A DNA stretch of 64,000 nt, taken from assembly GCF_025148125.1 (NCBI RefSeq), contig NZ_CP102267.1:4474501-4538500 (forward strand), read 5' to 3'. A program made the translations under genes and the position numbers. Under the pieces are notes generated by a model. That model saw only the letters and a list, made by a program, of their open reading frames with translations, was not told where the DNA came from and searched no databases. The DNA is from Blautia wexlerae DSM 19850. GTDB lineage: Bacteria > Bacillota > Clostridia > Lachnospirales > Lachnospiraceae. Positions 49,403 to 59,183 of the stretch are shown here, piece after piece (within the stretch, counting starts at the first letter, position 1; each line of letters starts with the position of its first letter).

Positions 49403-50141
49403 AATATTTCCATATTCCATGTACAGCATAAGAACAGAAAAAAATACAGCTTCTGATCCTGCCGTAACCGGCGTATCTGTAGACATTGTAAGTCATGGCT
49501 GCTGATTTCAGTTTGTTTCTGGATTTGCCGCCTTCGCTGAGACGATATTTCAGATAGGGTTTGTTGATTCCGGCAGCACAGCCATATTTTCTCAGGATTT
49601 TCAGCCAGGTGATATAATCCTCATGGCTGTCGTCATGCTCCATGGGAAATTCACGCGCCACATCCCTTCTGAGTATTACCGAAGAACAGTTGATGCTGTT
49701 ATGTTTCAGAAGTTCTCTGTAGGTGATCTTCTCTTTTACAGGGATTGTCCGTCCTGTACTGCTTCCGTCCGCTTTCATCAGTTCCCGCCCTGTAGAACAC
49801 AGCACGTATCCTGTCTCTTCCAGACGTTTCAGCTGCTCTTTCAGCTTGCCTGACTCCCACCAGTCATCTGCATCCAGAAAAGCAATGTAGGTTCCCTGTG
49901 CCAGCCCGACTCCTCTGTTTCTGGAGCCTGCAGCTCCCATATTCTGTTCATTCTTAATATACCGAAAGTCCTCTCTGCCCTCATAGGCAGACAGGACTTC
50001 CTCTGTATGGTCTGTAGAACCGTCATCGATCACCAGAAGTTCCAGCGAAACTCCCTGTTCATAGACGGATTCCACAGCCTTTCTAATATATTTTTCTCCG
50101 TTGTAAACCGGCATGATCACAGATACCAGCGGTTTATTCAT
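49377..50141 (-). CDS. Family 2 glycosyltransferase
   Basis: A 254-residue GT-A glycosyltransferase. The nucleotide-sugar part is SVIMPVYNGEKYIRKAVESV, LLVIDDGSTDHT, NRGVGLAQGTYIAFLDADDWW with the metal DxD as DAD. It probably adds a sugar in assembly of the surface polymer. I prefer the start at 50141 (MNKPLVS), seven bases after GGAGG; an ATG two codons earlier sits on the site itself. It follows the sugar transferase gene with 2 bp between. The C-terminal residues YCYCSLRSQ and the stop codon come from a family X repeat, so the protein end was changed by the insertion. Confidence 0.87.
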   Translation of the reverse strand: MNKPLVSVIMPVYNGEKYIRKAVESVYEQGVSLELLVIDDGSTDHTEEVLSAYEGREDFRYIKNEQNMGAAGSRNRGVGLAQGTYIAFLDADDWWESGKLKEQLKRLEETGYVLCSTGRELMKADGSSTGRTIPVKEKITYRELLKHNSINCSSVILRRDVAREFPMEHDDSHEDYITWLKILRKYGCAAGINKPYLKYRLSEGGKSRNKLKSAAMTYNVYRYAGYGRIRSCIFFCSYAVHGIWKYCYCSLRSQ

Positions 50142-50143
50142 TG

Positions 50144-51544
50144 TCATTCCTCCGTTTTATTCTCTGACACTCCGGCGTTTTTCCCGGAATCCTTCAACGC
50201 ATTTACCTGTCTGTCATCTACTCCCTCAGATACTTCTTTCTGGAAAAAGATTTTAACTGTCATAAAGATCAGCTTGATATCCAGCAGGAAGGAATAATTC
50301 TCAATATAAAACAGATCCAGCTTTAATTTGTCATAAGGAGTTGTATTATACTTACCGTAGACCTGCGCATATCCGGTAAGACCTGCTTTAACCTTCAGAC
50401 GATAATAGAATTCCGGAAGCTCTTTCTCATACTCAAGCATGATACTTTCACGTTCCGGGCGCGGACCTACCAAAGACATATCTCCCTTAAATACATTGAA
50501 AAGCTGAGGAAGCTCGTCCAGATGAAGATTTCTCAGCACATGACCTACCGGTGTGATACGGGAATCATGCTTGGATGCCAGTCTTGCACCGTTTTTCTCC
50601 GAATCTACGCACATACTGCGGAATTTACAGATCTTAAAGGGCTTTCCACCCAATGTCAGACGGTCCTGAAAATAAAACACCGGACCTCTGTCGTATGCTT
50701 TTACCGCAATCGCTATGATCAGCATGATCGGTGAAGTGATTATAATGCCGATCCCTGAAATCAGAATATCCATAACTCTCTTTGCAGCACGCTGGTCTAC
50801 TGCCAGTCCCATATTTCTGGATACCAGAAGCGGTGTGTCAAAAAGATGGATGCGTTCACTTCCCATAAGAATGATGTCCGAAATCTTCGGACTCACATAG
50901 CATCGGACAGAATGTGCAAAACAGTATTTCAGATAACGGTTTCTCTCTGTTGAATGCAGATCCCAGATGATCACGCCGTCATAATCCTGCATCATCTGAT
51001 GGATTTTTTCTTCTCCCACACTGATGTGTACCTTGCCGCTGATGTCATATTTGTCCTTTCGGGAATTCATCTTATGGATCAGGTCGTCCCCCGGATCCCG
51101 GTCACCGTAAATGACCAGAAGCCGGCGTGCGCGGTAAAGTCCGGAATAGATATACCTTGAACCAAATATCCAGATAATGATCAGCACCAGCTGTATTCCT
51201 GTCATCTCGATCATAGGCCATACGCTCAGGAACCACCTGTTGATCAGGGTGATCTCCAGATATTCCACCACATTGGTACACAAAAGTGCCAGTGTCAGCG
51301 AATAAAATACATCAATCCTCTTAAGATATCCAACCTTAAGTCCTCCGTACAATTTGGCAAACAGGGCAAACATCAGACCGTAGATTGCGATCAGTACCCA
51401 GTTACCTTTGCGCCAGAAAGGCTCGTCGATCTGTCCTCTGTAAACGGAATACCACACCCATGCAAAGACCGCCGCCTGTGCCAGAACCACCAGACTCGCC
51501 AGACAAAATACGATAAATCGTTTATAATCTTCTCTTTTACTCAC
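50144..51544 (-). CDS. Undecaprenyl-phosphate sugar phosphotransferase (polyprenyl glycosylphosphotransferase)
   Basis: A 466-residue initiating sugar transferase. Four to five N-terminal membrane segments (residues about 10-135) and a CoA-binding-like central region are followed by the bacterial sugar transferase domain (PF02397) from about residue 265: KRVMDILISGIGIIITSPIM, FYFQDRLTLGGKPFKICKFRSM, LDELPQLFNVFKGDMSLVGPRPE. It moves a sugar-1-phosphate to undecaprenyl phosphate, the first membrane step of polymer assembly. It heads a unit with GT2 and acyltransferase. The sugar is not specified by sequence. Confidence 0.9.
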   Translation of the reverse strand: MSKREDYKRFIVFCLASLVVLAQAAVFAWVWYSVYRGQIDEPFWRKGNWVLIAIYGLMFALFAKLYGGLKVGYLKRIDVFYSLTLALLCTNVVEYLEITLINRWFLSVWPMIEMTGIQLVLIIIWIFGSRYIYSGLYRARRLLVIYGDRDPGDDLIHKMNSRKDKYDISGKVHISVGEEKIHQMMQDYDGVIIWDLHSTERNRYLKYCFAHSVRCYVSPKISDIILMGSERIHLFDTPLLVSRNMGLAVDQRAAKRVMDILISGIGIIITSPIMLIIAIAVKAYDRGPVFYFQDRLTLGGKPFKICKFRSMCVDSEKNGARLASKHDSRITPVGHVLRNLHLDELPQLFNVFKGDMSLVGPRPERESIMLEYEKELPEFYYRLKVKAGLTGYAQVYGKYNTTPYDKLKLDLFYIENYSFLLDIKLIFMTVKIFFQKEVSEGVDDRQVNALKDSGKNAGVSENKTEE

Positions 51545-51563
51545 GTGATAACCTCTGTTTCTC

Positions 51564-51590
51564 TGTAACTGTTCAGTATTTTCACAGTTA
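51564..51590. repeat. Short family X-like palindrome
   Basis: GTAACTGTTCAGTATTTTCA then CAGTTAC: the family X end palindrome with a changed loop, upstream of the sugar transferase gene. Confidence 0.5.
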
Positions 51591-51673
51591 CGCGTTTCTT
51601 CTATAAATTCCTACCTATTATAGCGTAAGAACTATTATACGTCCACCCGTTTCACTTAAATTTGTGAACAAAT

Positions 51674-51791
51674 GTTACTGTTCACACAGCATTATTCCGC
51701 GAGGTGTTTTGGCATGAATATGCCAAAATCCCGAGACATACAGGCCAAAATTCCATTGTCGCAGGCAATCTGGAATGAATTTTGGTACGTT
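51674..51791. repeat. Dispersed repeat family X, copy 3
   Basis: GTTACTGTTCACACAG, then CCGCGAGGTGTTTTGGCATG, CCAAAATCCCGAGACATACA, GGCCAAAATTCCATTG, GCAGGCAATCTGGAATGAAT, TTTTGGTACGTTATA. Over 100 bp it is almost identical to copy 2 but it lacks the final palindrome. It lies between the divergent sugar transferase and glgC genes. Confidence 0.85.
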
Positions 51792-51923
51792 ATAAGCATA
51801 ATTTACAAATATCTTTAATCCCCTGTCATGCGATTCGTCTCGATATTTGTATATAATGTATAATTTTTCGTCGATTTTACTTAGTTTGTAGCAAAGTTTT
51901 TACATATTTTTTTCAGAAACCTA

Positions 51924-51952
51924 TGGAAAAATGTCAGGAAAAAATGTATAAT
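51924..51952 (+). promoter_or_regulatory. Probable glgC promoter
   Basis: TGGAAA (51924-51929), 17 bases, TATAAT (51947-51952), 34 bp before the glgC start codon. Confidence 0.5.
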
Positions 51953-51986
51953 ATTACCTAACAAATGAAAGCGAGGGTTCACTATT

Positions 51987-53126
51987 ATGAAACAAAATAG
52001 TATGTTGGCCATGATCCTGGCCGGCGGTCGTGGCAGCCGTCTGCATGATCTTACCAATAAAGTGGCAAAGCCGGCCGTTTCATACGGCGGTAAATATCGT
52101 ATCGTAGACTTTCCTTTAAGCAACTGTGCCAACAGTGGCGTTGATGTTGTAGGTGTACTTACACAGTATGAATCTATCCAGCTGAACAGTTATGTGGCAG
52201 CCGGCGGACGCTGGGGTCTTGATGCTAAAAACAGCGGTGTTTACGTTCTTCCTCCACGTGAGAAAGCAGATGAGAATCTGAATGTATATCGCGGAACTGC
52301 AGATGCAATCTCCCAGAATATTGATTTCATTGATAAATTTGATCCTGAATACGTTCTTGTTCTTTCCGGTGACCATATTTATAAAATGAACTATGACAAG
52401 ATGCTTGCAGCCCACAAAGAAGCAAAGGCAGATGCAACCATCGCAGTTATCGGAGTTCCGATGAAAGAGGCAAGCCGTTTTGGTATCATGAATACTGACG
52501 AATCCGGACGTATCGTAGAATTCGAAGAGAAACCTGAGCATCCGAAGAGCAACCTTGCATCCATGGGTATCTATATCTTCACCTGGAAACTCCTCCGCAA
52601 GATGCTGATGGCTGATATCAAGAATCCAGATTCCAGCCATGACTTCGGTAAGGATATCATCCCTACTATGCTTAACGATAACAGAACTCTTTATGCATAT
52701 AAATTTGAAGGATACTGGAAAGATGTTGGTACCATCGACTCTCTCTGGGAAGCAAACATGGATCTGTTAAGTTCCAAGAATGAACTGGATCTGGGTGATC
52801 CGTCATGGAAGATTTATACAGAAGATGTTACCGCACTTCCACAGTACATCAGCGCAGAAGCAGATGTTAAAGATGCATATATCACACAGGGCTGTGTTGT
52901 TCAGGGCGAAGTTAAGCATTCCGTTCTCTTTACAGGTGTTAAGATTGGTGCAGGTGCCATAATTATCGACAGTGTACTGATGCCGGGTGTTGTTGTAGAA
53001 GAGGGTGCCGTTGTTCAGCGTGCACTTGTAGCTGACGGTGTCCGCATCGGTAAAGGTGCAGTTGTCGGTGCCGCAGACAGTGAGCACATTGAGCTTGTAG
53101 CGAAACGCGTAAAGGGGGCAGAATAA
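51987..53126 (+). CDS. glgC: Glucose-1-phosphate adenylyltransferase
   Basis: A 379-residue ADP-glucose pyrophosphorylase. N-terminal nucleotidyltransferase: [24 protein letters not shown] (pyrophosphorylase signature), [29 protein letters not shown] and [11 protein letters not shown]. The C-terminal half is a left-handed beta-helix (hexapeptide repeats, [25 protein letters not shown]). It makes ADP-glucose from glucose-1-phosphate and ATP, the first committed step of glycogen synthesis. The start follows AAGCGAGGG. glgD starts one base after its stop, so the two subunits are made together. Length is normal for Firmicutes GlgC. Confidence 0.97.
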   Translation: MKQNSMLAMILAGGRGSRLHDLTNKVAKPAVSYGGKYRIVDFPLSNCANSGVDVVGVLTQYESIQLNSYVAAGGRWGLDAKNSGVYVLPPREKADENLNVYRGTADAISQNIDFIDKFDPEYVLVLSGDHIYKMNYDKMLAAHKEAKADATIAVIGVPMKEASRFGIMNTDESGRIVEFEEKPEHPKSNLASMGIYIFTWKLLRKMLMADIKNPDSSHDFGKDIIPTMLNDNRTLYAYKFEGYWKDVGTIDSLWEANMDLLSSKNELDLGDPSWKIYTEDVTALPQYISAEADVKDAYITQGCVVQGEVKHSVLFTGVKIGAGAIIIDSVLMPGVVVEEGAVVQRALVADGVRIGKGAVVGAADSEHIELVAKRVKGAE

Positions 53127-53127
53127 T

Positions 53128-54243
53128 ATGTATAAGGCATTTGGAATCGTAAGCTCTTCCGGGAGAAATATTTATGTAGATGGTATGCAGGATTATCGCC
53201 CAATCGGTGCGTTTTCTTTCCTTGGCAGATACAGAGTCATTGACTTCCCTATCTCCAATATGACCAACAGCAACATTGAACGTATTCAGGTCTATATCAA
53301 TAATAAACCCCGTTCTGTTGTAGAACATCTTGGAACAGGACGTCATTACAATATCAACTCCAAGAGCGGCAAACTTCAGCTTCTCTTCTCAGAGCACAAT
53401 AATGACAATGATATCTATAACACCGATATCTCCTGCTATCTGGACAACATGGAGTCCCTCAGCAGAATGAATCATCCGTATGTTGTCATTGCCCCGAGCT
53501 ATATGGTTTATTCAATTGATTTTGACCAGTTTTTACATACACACATTGAGTCCGGTGCAGATGTTACTCTCCTTTATCACGCTGTTGATAATGCAAAAGA
53601 GGCTTATCTTACCTGTAATGTTCTGGGACTGAACCGCCAGAAAGGTGTGGAATCCATCGAACCGAATCATGGTAATAAGAAGAATCAGTATGTTTATATG
53701 GATACCTGTGTTATGAAAACAGAGCTTTTCATCAGCCTGATCAAAGAAGCCAAGAATCTTTCTTCCATGTATACACTGGCAGACATCCTGAATGATAAAT
53801 GCGAAACTCTGGACATCCGCGGCGTTGCACACAAGGGATTCTTTGCAAGCATTACAGACTTCCCAAGTTACTATGCTGCAAACATGGCTCTCCTTAATTA
53901 CAAGTCAGCTCAGGAACTTTTCCATGATAACTGGCCAATCTATACACGTACCAATGATTCCTGCCCGACTCAGTATTTCAATACTGCAGATGTGAAGAAT
54001 TCCGTAATCTCCAACGGTTGCCAGATTGAAGGTACTGTTGAGAATTCCGTAATCGGTCGTGGATGCGTCATTAAAAAAGGTGCTGTTGTAAGAAACAGTG
54101 TTGTTCTCGCTGAAGTCACGGTAGGCGAGGGTGTTCACGTAGAGAATGAAGTAGTTGACAAATGGGCAAACCTCATTCATAAAAAAGAAATCGTTTCCCC
54201 GGCTGAACAGCCTGGTTATATCAGAAGAAATGATACTCTGTAA
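53128..54243 (+). CDS. glgD: Glycogen biosynthesis protein GlgD (regulatory subunit)
   Basis: A 371-residue GlgC-like protein lacking the full catalytic glycine-rich and Lys signatures: it begins MYKAFGIVSSSGRNIYVDGM where GlgC has the GGRGSRL loop. It keeps FLGRYRVIDFPISNMTNSNI and the C-terminal beta-helix (NCQIEGTVENSVIGRGCVIKK region). In clostridia and bacilli GlgD pairs with GlgC and raises its activity. One base separates the genes. A terminator follows at 54268. Subunit role is from characterised relatives. Confidence 0.95.
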   Translation: MYKAFGIVSSSGRNIYVDGMQDYRPIGAFSFLGRYRVIDFPISNMTNSNIERIQVYINNKPRSVVEHLGTGRHYNINSKSGKLQLLFSEHNNDNDIYNTDISCYLDNMESLSRMNHPYVVIAPSYMVYSIDFDQFLHTHIESGADVTLLYHAVDNAKEAYLTCNVLGLNRQKGVESIEPNHGNKKNQYVYMDTCVMKTELFISLIKEAKNLSSMYTLADILNDKCETLDIRGVAHKGFFASITDFPSYYAANMALLNYKSAQELFHDNWPIYTRTNDSCPTQYFNTADVKNSVISNGCQIEGTVENSVIGRGCVIKKGAVVRNSVVLAEVTVGEGVHVENEVVDKWANLIHKKEIVSPAEQPGYIRRNDTL

Positions 54244-54267
54244 TTAATGATTAATTAGATTAAATGC

Positions 54268-54306
54268 AAAGCTCCCCGAAAGTAGTCACTTCCGGGGGGC
54301 TTTGTT
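54268..54306 (+). terminator. glgCD terminator
   Basis: AAGCTCCCCG...CGGGGGGCTTTG hairpin, 25 bp after the glgD stop, followed by TTTG. Confidence 0.8.
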
Positions 54307-54510
54307 TGTGTTTACTTAAACTTCACAAACTCTTCACATTTTCCTCTTGCATTTTATTTCTAGCGTGTTATAATACAGCTGTAACAAAGATAAAGAACAA
54401 ACAACTGAATACTCAAAAATACTTAACACCACCTGGAGCATTTCGGATGCTCATAAATTAAAGATAGTGTCAAGCGTGTCACCTCAGCTGTAAAATGGAG
54501 GAAAAGTCAA

Positions 54511-55107
54511 ATGAATACTTTAAAAGCTGAAAAAAGAACAATGGACACAAAGGCCAAAAGATTAAGAAGAGAAGGCTACGTTACAGGTAACGTATTTGGC
54601 AGAGAGATGGAAGGTTCTCTTCCTGTTAAAATCGAGAAATCTGCTGTCGAGAAACTTCTCAAGACAAGTAACAAAGGAAGCCAGATTATGCTGGATGTAG
54701 ATGGTCAGTCATATGACGTACTGATCAAAGAAATCCAGTTCAATCCGTTAAAAGGACAGGTGGATGAAATAGATTTCCAGGCACTGGTAAGCAACGAGAA
54801 AGTACATTCCGTAGCAGAGATCGTACTTGTAAACCACGACAAACTGGAAGCCGGTGTATTACAGCAGCATCTGGAAGAAATCTCCTTCAGAGCTCTCCCA
54901 TCAGCACTGGTAGACAAAATTATGGTAGATGTCGGTGACATGAAAGTCGGCGACGTAATCAAAGTCAAAGACCTCGCCATCGCCCAGGACAAAGATGTAG
55001 ACTTAAAGACAGACCTTGAAGCTGCAGTTGTATCCGTAGCCGCCGTTCACGTAGACCCGGCTCTGGAAGCTGAAGAAGAGGCTGCTGCCGAAGAAGAAGC
55101 TAAATAA
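54511..55107 (+). CDS. rplY: 50S ribosomal protein L25 (CTC form)
   Basis: A 198-residue general-stress type L25. The start MNTLKAEKRTMDTKAKRLRR and EGYVTGNVFGREMEGSLPVKIEKS form the 5S rRNA-binding domain; from about residue 100 a TL5-like C-terminal domain with EEISFRALPSALVDKI, ending in a Glu/Ala-rich tail. Two-domain L25 is called CTC in Bacillus, where it is a stress protein. ATGGAGGAAAAGTCAA precedes the ATG. It stands alone between two terminators. Confidence 0.93.
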   Translation: MNTLKAEKRTMDTKAKRLRREGYVTGNVFGREMEGSLPVKIEKSAVEKLLKTSNKGSQIMLDVDGQSYDVLIKEIQFNPLKGQVDEIDFQALVSNEKVHSVAEIVLVNHDKLEAGVLQQHLEEISFRALPSALVDKIMVDVGDMKVGDVIKVKDLAIAQDKDVDLKTDLEAAVVSVAAVHVDPALEAEEEAAAEEEAK

Positions 55108-55129
55108 CATAATATCTCTTTTAACATTT

Positions 55130-55164
55130 ATTCAGGTACGCTTAAGCGTACCTGAATTTTTTTT
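55130..55164 (+). terminator. L25 terminator
   Basis: ATTCAGGTACGCTTAAGCGTACCTGAAT with T8, 23 bp after the stop. The mobile element begins soon afterwards. Confidence 0.9.
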
Positions 55165-55476
55165 GCCAGAATATAATATTCCAAACAGACGTTTACAACT
55201 CGAATTTGTCACCTGCACATAACAGAATAATCACTAAAATAACAAGAATGCGATGCGCAGTTATTCGATTATTTATTAGAAAATATAATTGCATTAAAAT
55301 TTAAGAGAAAATTATATATGTCTTTTTGACTATCTTTTTATATCTTCTTAAATGTCCGCAAAGCCTTATTTTATCGGCTCTACGGGCATTTTGCTTTTGT
55401 GGTAAACCTCACATATCTAGGTCTATCTTCTTATATTTTCGCTATCAAGCGTGGTTAAAATCGTGGTAAATACTTC

Positions 55477-56670
55477 TTATGCGATTAGACGCTGAACCTC
55501 TGATTTTGCAGTATCTATGGACGCATGAGCATACCAGTTCATTGTAATACTGATATTTGAATGCCCCATGATATACTGTAAATCTTTCGGGTTCATATTC
55601 TTGCTTGCCAGCCTTGTACAGAACGTATGGCGTAGTGTATGCGGTGTGATATGTGGCAATGGGTTGTCCTTATGGTTCTTATTGTATTTTTTTACCATAC
55701 GGACAAAAAGCATAGTGTAATCAATGGCAACTTTGGGCTTGCCTTTGTGATTGACAAATAAGAAGTTGCCCCGTCCGTCTATCACAAATGGTTCTGCCTT
55801 TGGGCGTTTCTTCATAACCCGTTGAAATGCCTGTATCGTTTCTCTGCTTAATGGTACTTGCCTTGTTCCGCTTTTTGTCTTAGGCGTTTCAATGTAATAG
55901 CCCTGTTCCTTGCTTTTTAATAACTGGTGGTCGATAATCACAACTTCATTTTGGAAATCAATATCGGCTACTGTCAGTCCGCACAGTTCCGAGATACGAA
56001 GTCCTGTCTTTAACAGTATCAGCACATCATCATAATACTTGTGATACACATTGTCCGTCTTGATGAATGAGAGTAGGGCTTGTTCCTGTTCCTCTGTCAA
56101 TGCGACTTTCTCTTTGGTATCATTTTCTAGGACTTCACTCAACTTGAAATCAAAAGGGTTTTTCCTTACGCAGTCGTCTTGTATGGCGATATAGAACGAC
56201 GCTTTTAACGAGCGTTTATGGTTGTTAATGGTGTTATAGGAAAAGCCTTTATCTTTCATGCGTAATGCCCATTCTTTAGCGTCAGAGGGTTTTATCGTAT
56301 CAATGCTCCTAGCACCTAACTTGTCCTCTTTCAATAACCGCATGAGCTGTTCCCGTTGTTTCTGTGTGCTTTTCTTCACGTTTGCCCTCTGTACGTTCTG
56401 TTTGGCATAAAGTTGGCAAAGCGTCATTTTCTTGCCTGTGCTGTCGATACCGTCCTCAATATCCCGTCTTATCTGCTGTTCCAGTTCACGAAGTGAGGAT
56501 TTTTCCCGTTTTCCCTTTGGTGTCGGGTCTGTGGGTGTCAATCTCCAAGCATACACATATTTTGTGTTTCCAAATGCGTCTACATATTTATATAAGTATT
56601 TTCCGTCTGTTCGTTGGCTCTCTCCAGTATGCAGGATACGACCTTTGCTATCCCGTCTTTTTTCTTTCAT
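55477..56670 (-). CDS. int: Tn916-family tyrosine integrase
   Basis: A 397-residue integrase close to Tn916 Int (start MKEKRRDSKGRILHTGESQR, then KYLYKYVDAFGNTKYVYAW, the arm-binding domain). Core-binding domain follows with AKQNVQRANVKKSTQKQ. Catalytic residues: Arg in LLKTGLRISELCGL, HxLR in TPHTLRHTFCTR and Tyr in NISITMNWYAHAS. Apparently intact, unlike the neighbouring genes. It would integrate and excise elements between A/T-rich sites with the help of Xis, but xis here is frameshifted. GTGGTAAA repeats downstream may be its arm-type binding sites. Confidence 0.95.
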   Translation of the reverse strand: MKEKRRDSKGRILHTGESQRTDGKYLYKYVDAFGNTKYVYAWRLTPTDPTPKGKREKSSLRELEQQIRRDIEDGIDSTGKKMTLCQLYAKQNVQRANVKKSTQKQREQLMRLLKEDKLGARSIDTIKPSDAKEWALRMKDKGFSYNTINNHKRSLKASFYIAIQDDCVRKNPFDFKLSEVLENDTKEKVALTEEQEQALLSFIKTDNVYHKYYDDVLILLKTGLRISELCGLTVADIDFQNEVVIIDHQLLKSKEQGYYIETPKTKSGTRQVPLSRETIQAFQRVMKKRPKAEPFVIDGRGNFLFVNHKGKPKVAIDYTMLFVRMVKKYNKNHKDNPLPHITPHTLRHTFCTRLASKNMNPKDLQYIMGHSNISITMNWYAHASIDTAKSEVQRLIA

Positions 56671-56748
56671 GGTGTCTGCTCCTTTCCTTGTTGGAAAGAG
56701 CCTTGATATGACTTGTGTTCATCATAACACATACAAGGCTCATTTGCA

Positions 56749-56953
56749 TTAGATTGCGTCCAATTTATCAATAACCTGTTCAAACTGTCGGCGTTTAATC
56801 TGTATGCGGTTGCCATTCATAATGAGCCACCCCGACGTCCTTGTTTTCCTCTGCCAAGCGTCTTAACTTGTTTTCTCCGATACGGAAATACTTTGACGCT
56901 TCTTCAATGGTAAGGGTGTATTTTTCCCATACAGGAATATCGTTGTTATTCAT
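56749..56953 (-). pseudogene. xis: Excisionase (Tn916 Xis-like), frameshifted
   Basis: The start [20 protein letters not shown], then [18 protein letters not shown], closely matches Tn916 Xis. After ENKDVG the frame is lost; the normal end [20 protein letters not shown] is present one base out of phase and reaches TAA at 56749-56751. Total length is 205 bases, exactly one more than the 204 needed for the 67-residue family protein. So a single inserted base near 56832-56838 inactivates it. The ATG overlaps the stop of the rep gene. Excision would be lost unless supplied from elsewhere. Confidence 0.85.
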
Positions 56954-58053
56954 CAGATGCCCCCTTTCCCATGTTTCGTGTCATACTGGATATAGGGGAT
57001 AAGGTCGGTGCGGTCTATCCTCTGTAAGTGGGCGGTTAATTTACTGGAAAGGGAAGTGCTGTATCTTGCCTTATCGAGCATAGTTCCCACTTTTTCCAGT
57101 CCGCCTAATGCGTCATGTTCTTCTAAGAAGTAAAAACTTTTGACAGCGGAAATCACGCCACCCTCTGTAAGCCATTGCTGTGTTTCCTCAAGGGAATTAT
57201 GTAGTTTCGGCACTTGCAGTTTCAAGACTTCCACAGCCCCTAAAAAGCGTTCCCAAAACCGACACGTTTTCCATCTGCTCTTATTGCTTTCATTTCTGTT
57301 TGGCACGACAAAGCGTAGGTTGTTTGCCAATAGCCCGAAAGCCAGTTCCCCAAGTTCAAGTGGTCTGTCTTTGAATGTCATGGCAAAAACATGAGCCTTA
57401 TCATCACGCAGTTGCATTTCTGTCCGTTTCCAACTGCCGACTTCATCAAGCGTCTTATCATGTTTTGAACAGACTTCCTTATCCTTATCATAAAAGCGGT
57501 AGGACAATCCCGATTTTCCAAAGACCGATATAAACGGTTTTTGCGGTATCGAAATCGTCAAACTTGCTTTCGTCGAAGTGGTAGCCCTCACTATTCGAGA
57601 TAAATTCCTCTTTTTCGCATTTTTTCTTTATCTGCTCTATGGTAAAGAATGGCTTTTCGTTCTTATCATCAATGGCAATATCAAGTCTTGTGAAATGGAA
57701 GTTATCCCGTCCGTATCTTCGCTCACAACGTCGGAACATATCTCCAAAGGTATAATTCCTACTGTCGAGAATACGGAAAATATCATCACAACCTCTGCCA
57801 GTCATAACAAGATAACAGCCTAGCCCCTGTGGGTTGTCCTCTGTCTTTCTTGCGTCCCCCGATACATAAATATCTCCAATCTGCCGACGTGCTTGATAAG
57901 TCTTGAATTTTATCGTTGCTTGGATACACATTGAAAATATCAGTCGGTAAATCTAAAATGTGCATGATTACATCTTCAGCGGTTGCGGTATCAAATACAA
58001 TGCTGATGTAATCAATCTTAACGGATAAATTTTTGTGTGTAGTTATAGTGCAT
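56953..58053 (-). pseudogene. Rep_trans/MobT-like replication or relaxase gene, frameshifted
   Basis: Homologous to the replication initiation factor/MobT relaxase family (Tn916 Orf20 type). The frame starts at ATG 58053 after AAGGAG but is broken early. A second frame gives KIDYISIVFDTATAEDVI. From 57931 a third frame gives KFKTYQARRQIGDIYVSGDA, NFHFTRLDIAIDDKN and FDDFDTAKTVYIG. Near 57525 one extra base shifts to GKSGLSYRFYDKDKEVCSKH and the rest to [13 protein letters not shown]. At least two one-base frameshifts are clear, and the N-terminus is uncertain. With a closed gene it would nick an origin for mobilisation or replication. Confidence 0.82.
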
Positions 58054-58173
58054 TGCTCCTTTCGTATGCCCCGTTTTTTGCGGGGTAAAAATTGTGTTTT
58101 TTCCTTTATTTATCACAGTTTCTAGGTACTATGACATGTATACGCAGGGCGGTGTTACATATACGCCCTTTAC

Positions 58174-58257
58174 GAACGCCTAAAGGCGTTCCCTTTCTTC
58201 CTGTGTCTGCCCCGTTCTTAACGCTCACGAGCCTTGTAAGGCTCGTGGCTAAACGGA
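58174..58257. other. Paired hairpins in the element's non-coding centre
   Basis: GAACGCC/GGCGTTC (58174-58191) and a longer nested stem CCGTT...CACGAGCC/GGCTCGTG...AACGG (58212-58257). They lie in the 58054-58511 gap between rep and the XRE regulator, the place where a rolling-circle origin or oriT would be expected. No gene is seen in the gap. Confidence 0.5.
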
Positions 58258-58511
58258 ACAGCCCCAGTCAGAAACCTTATTTTCGGTCTGATAGTCCATG
58301 CTTATTCATGCTATCAAAGTGAAAATATATATTTTATATGCTTACTCAAGCGTGTGATTGACCCTAGCGTGCTTAATCACTCTGTCTAATACGATAATAA
58401 CTCCATTAGAATTACTTGTCAAGAAGTTTTTGTTGACTTTTAGATATAGATTAAGTATGATATGCTTATAAATACCAAGAAAAGCAACGAAAGGAGCGGT
58501 TATACTAAGTT

Positions 58512-59183
58512 ATGGAGCATTATGAAAAGAAAATCAGTTTCTTAGGAGAAAACATACAGACCATAAGAAAACACAGAGGAATGAAACAACAGGAACTTGC
58601 GGACAAAATCGGTATCAATATGCAGAGCCTTTCCAAGATTGAACGTGGCGTGAATTATCCTACCTTTGATACGTTAGAGAAGATAATGGACGTCTTGGGT
58701 GTAACGCCCAATGAATTATTGTCGGGAGAATGGAAGTATATTGACCACACCGAGCCCTATATCATGGATATTATCAAACGGGAACAAGACTTCAATGTTT
58801 CCTTAGATTACCTGTCTGAAAATGAATTTTTCGATGATGAAAAAGAATGCACATTTTACAAGGCATATAAACTCATACAGTATATCCATAACTACATTAC
58901 CAATGAGGTTACGGAGTTGGAAGAACTTATGGAAATCAAGCAGTTGATACAGCGTCAAAAACTGGAACGCATGATAAAAGTGCATAAGGAAATGCGAGGG
59001 TTAGACCGATACAGAGAACAGCCCAAAGAGTATAAATACCATGACCCTTATGATGATTGGATATTTCGTCAGCTTGCGGATATAGACAACAGAAACAACA
59101 TTCCCGACACTTCTCCACAAGTAGACTTCAATGAAGCAGACTATGAAGATTATCTAAAGGCGAAATGGAACAGAGGTCTTTAA
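58512..59183 (+). CDS. XRE-family transcriptional regulator of the element
   Basis: A 223-residue regulator. The N-terminal HTH_3 is IQTIRKHRGMKQQELADKIGINMQSLSKIERGVNYPTFDTLEKIMDVLGVTP. The rest is acidic and helical with no recognised domain (NEVTELEELMEIKQLIQRQK region, then FRQLADIDNRNNIPDTSPQ). AAAGGAGCGG lies about 12 bases before the ATG, a long spacing. It is transcribed away from the rep genes, as repressors in Tn916-like elements often are. Ligand and operators are unknown. Confidence 0.88.
   Translation: MEHYEKKISFLGENIQTIRKHRGMKQQELADKIGINMQSLSKIERGVNYPTFDTLEKIMDVLGVTPNELLSGEWKYIDHTEPYIMDIIKREQDFNVSLDYLSENEFFDDEKECTFYKAYKLIQYIHNYITNEVTELEELMEIKQLIQRQKLERMIKVHKEMRGLDRYREQPKEYKYHDPYDDWIFRQLADIDNRNNIPDTSPQVDFNEADYEDYLKAKWNRGL

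Noticed and set aside
56832..56838. Programmed frameshift in xis
   Set aside because: No slippery heptamer is seen and Tn916-type xis genes are normally read in one frame; a point insertion is more likely.
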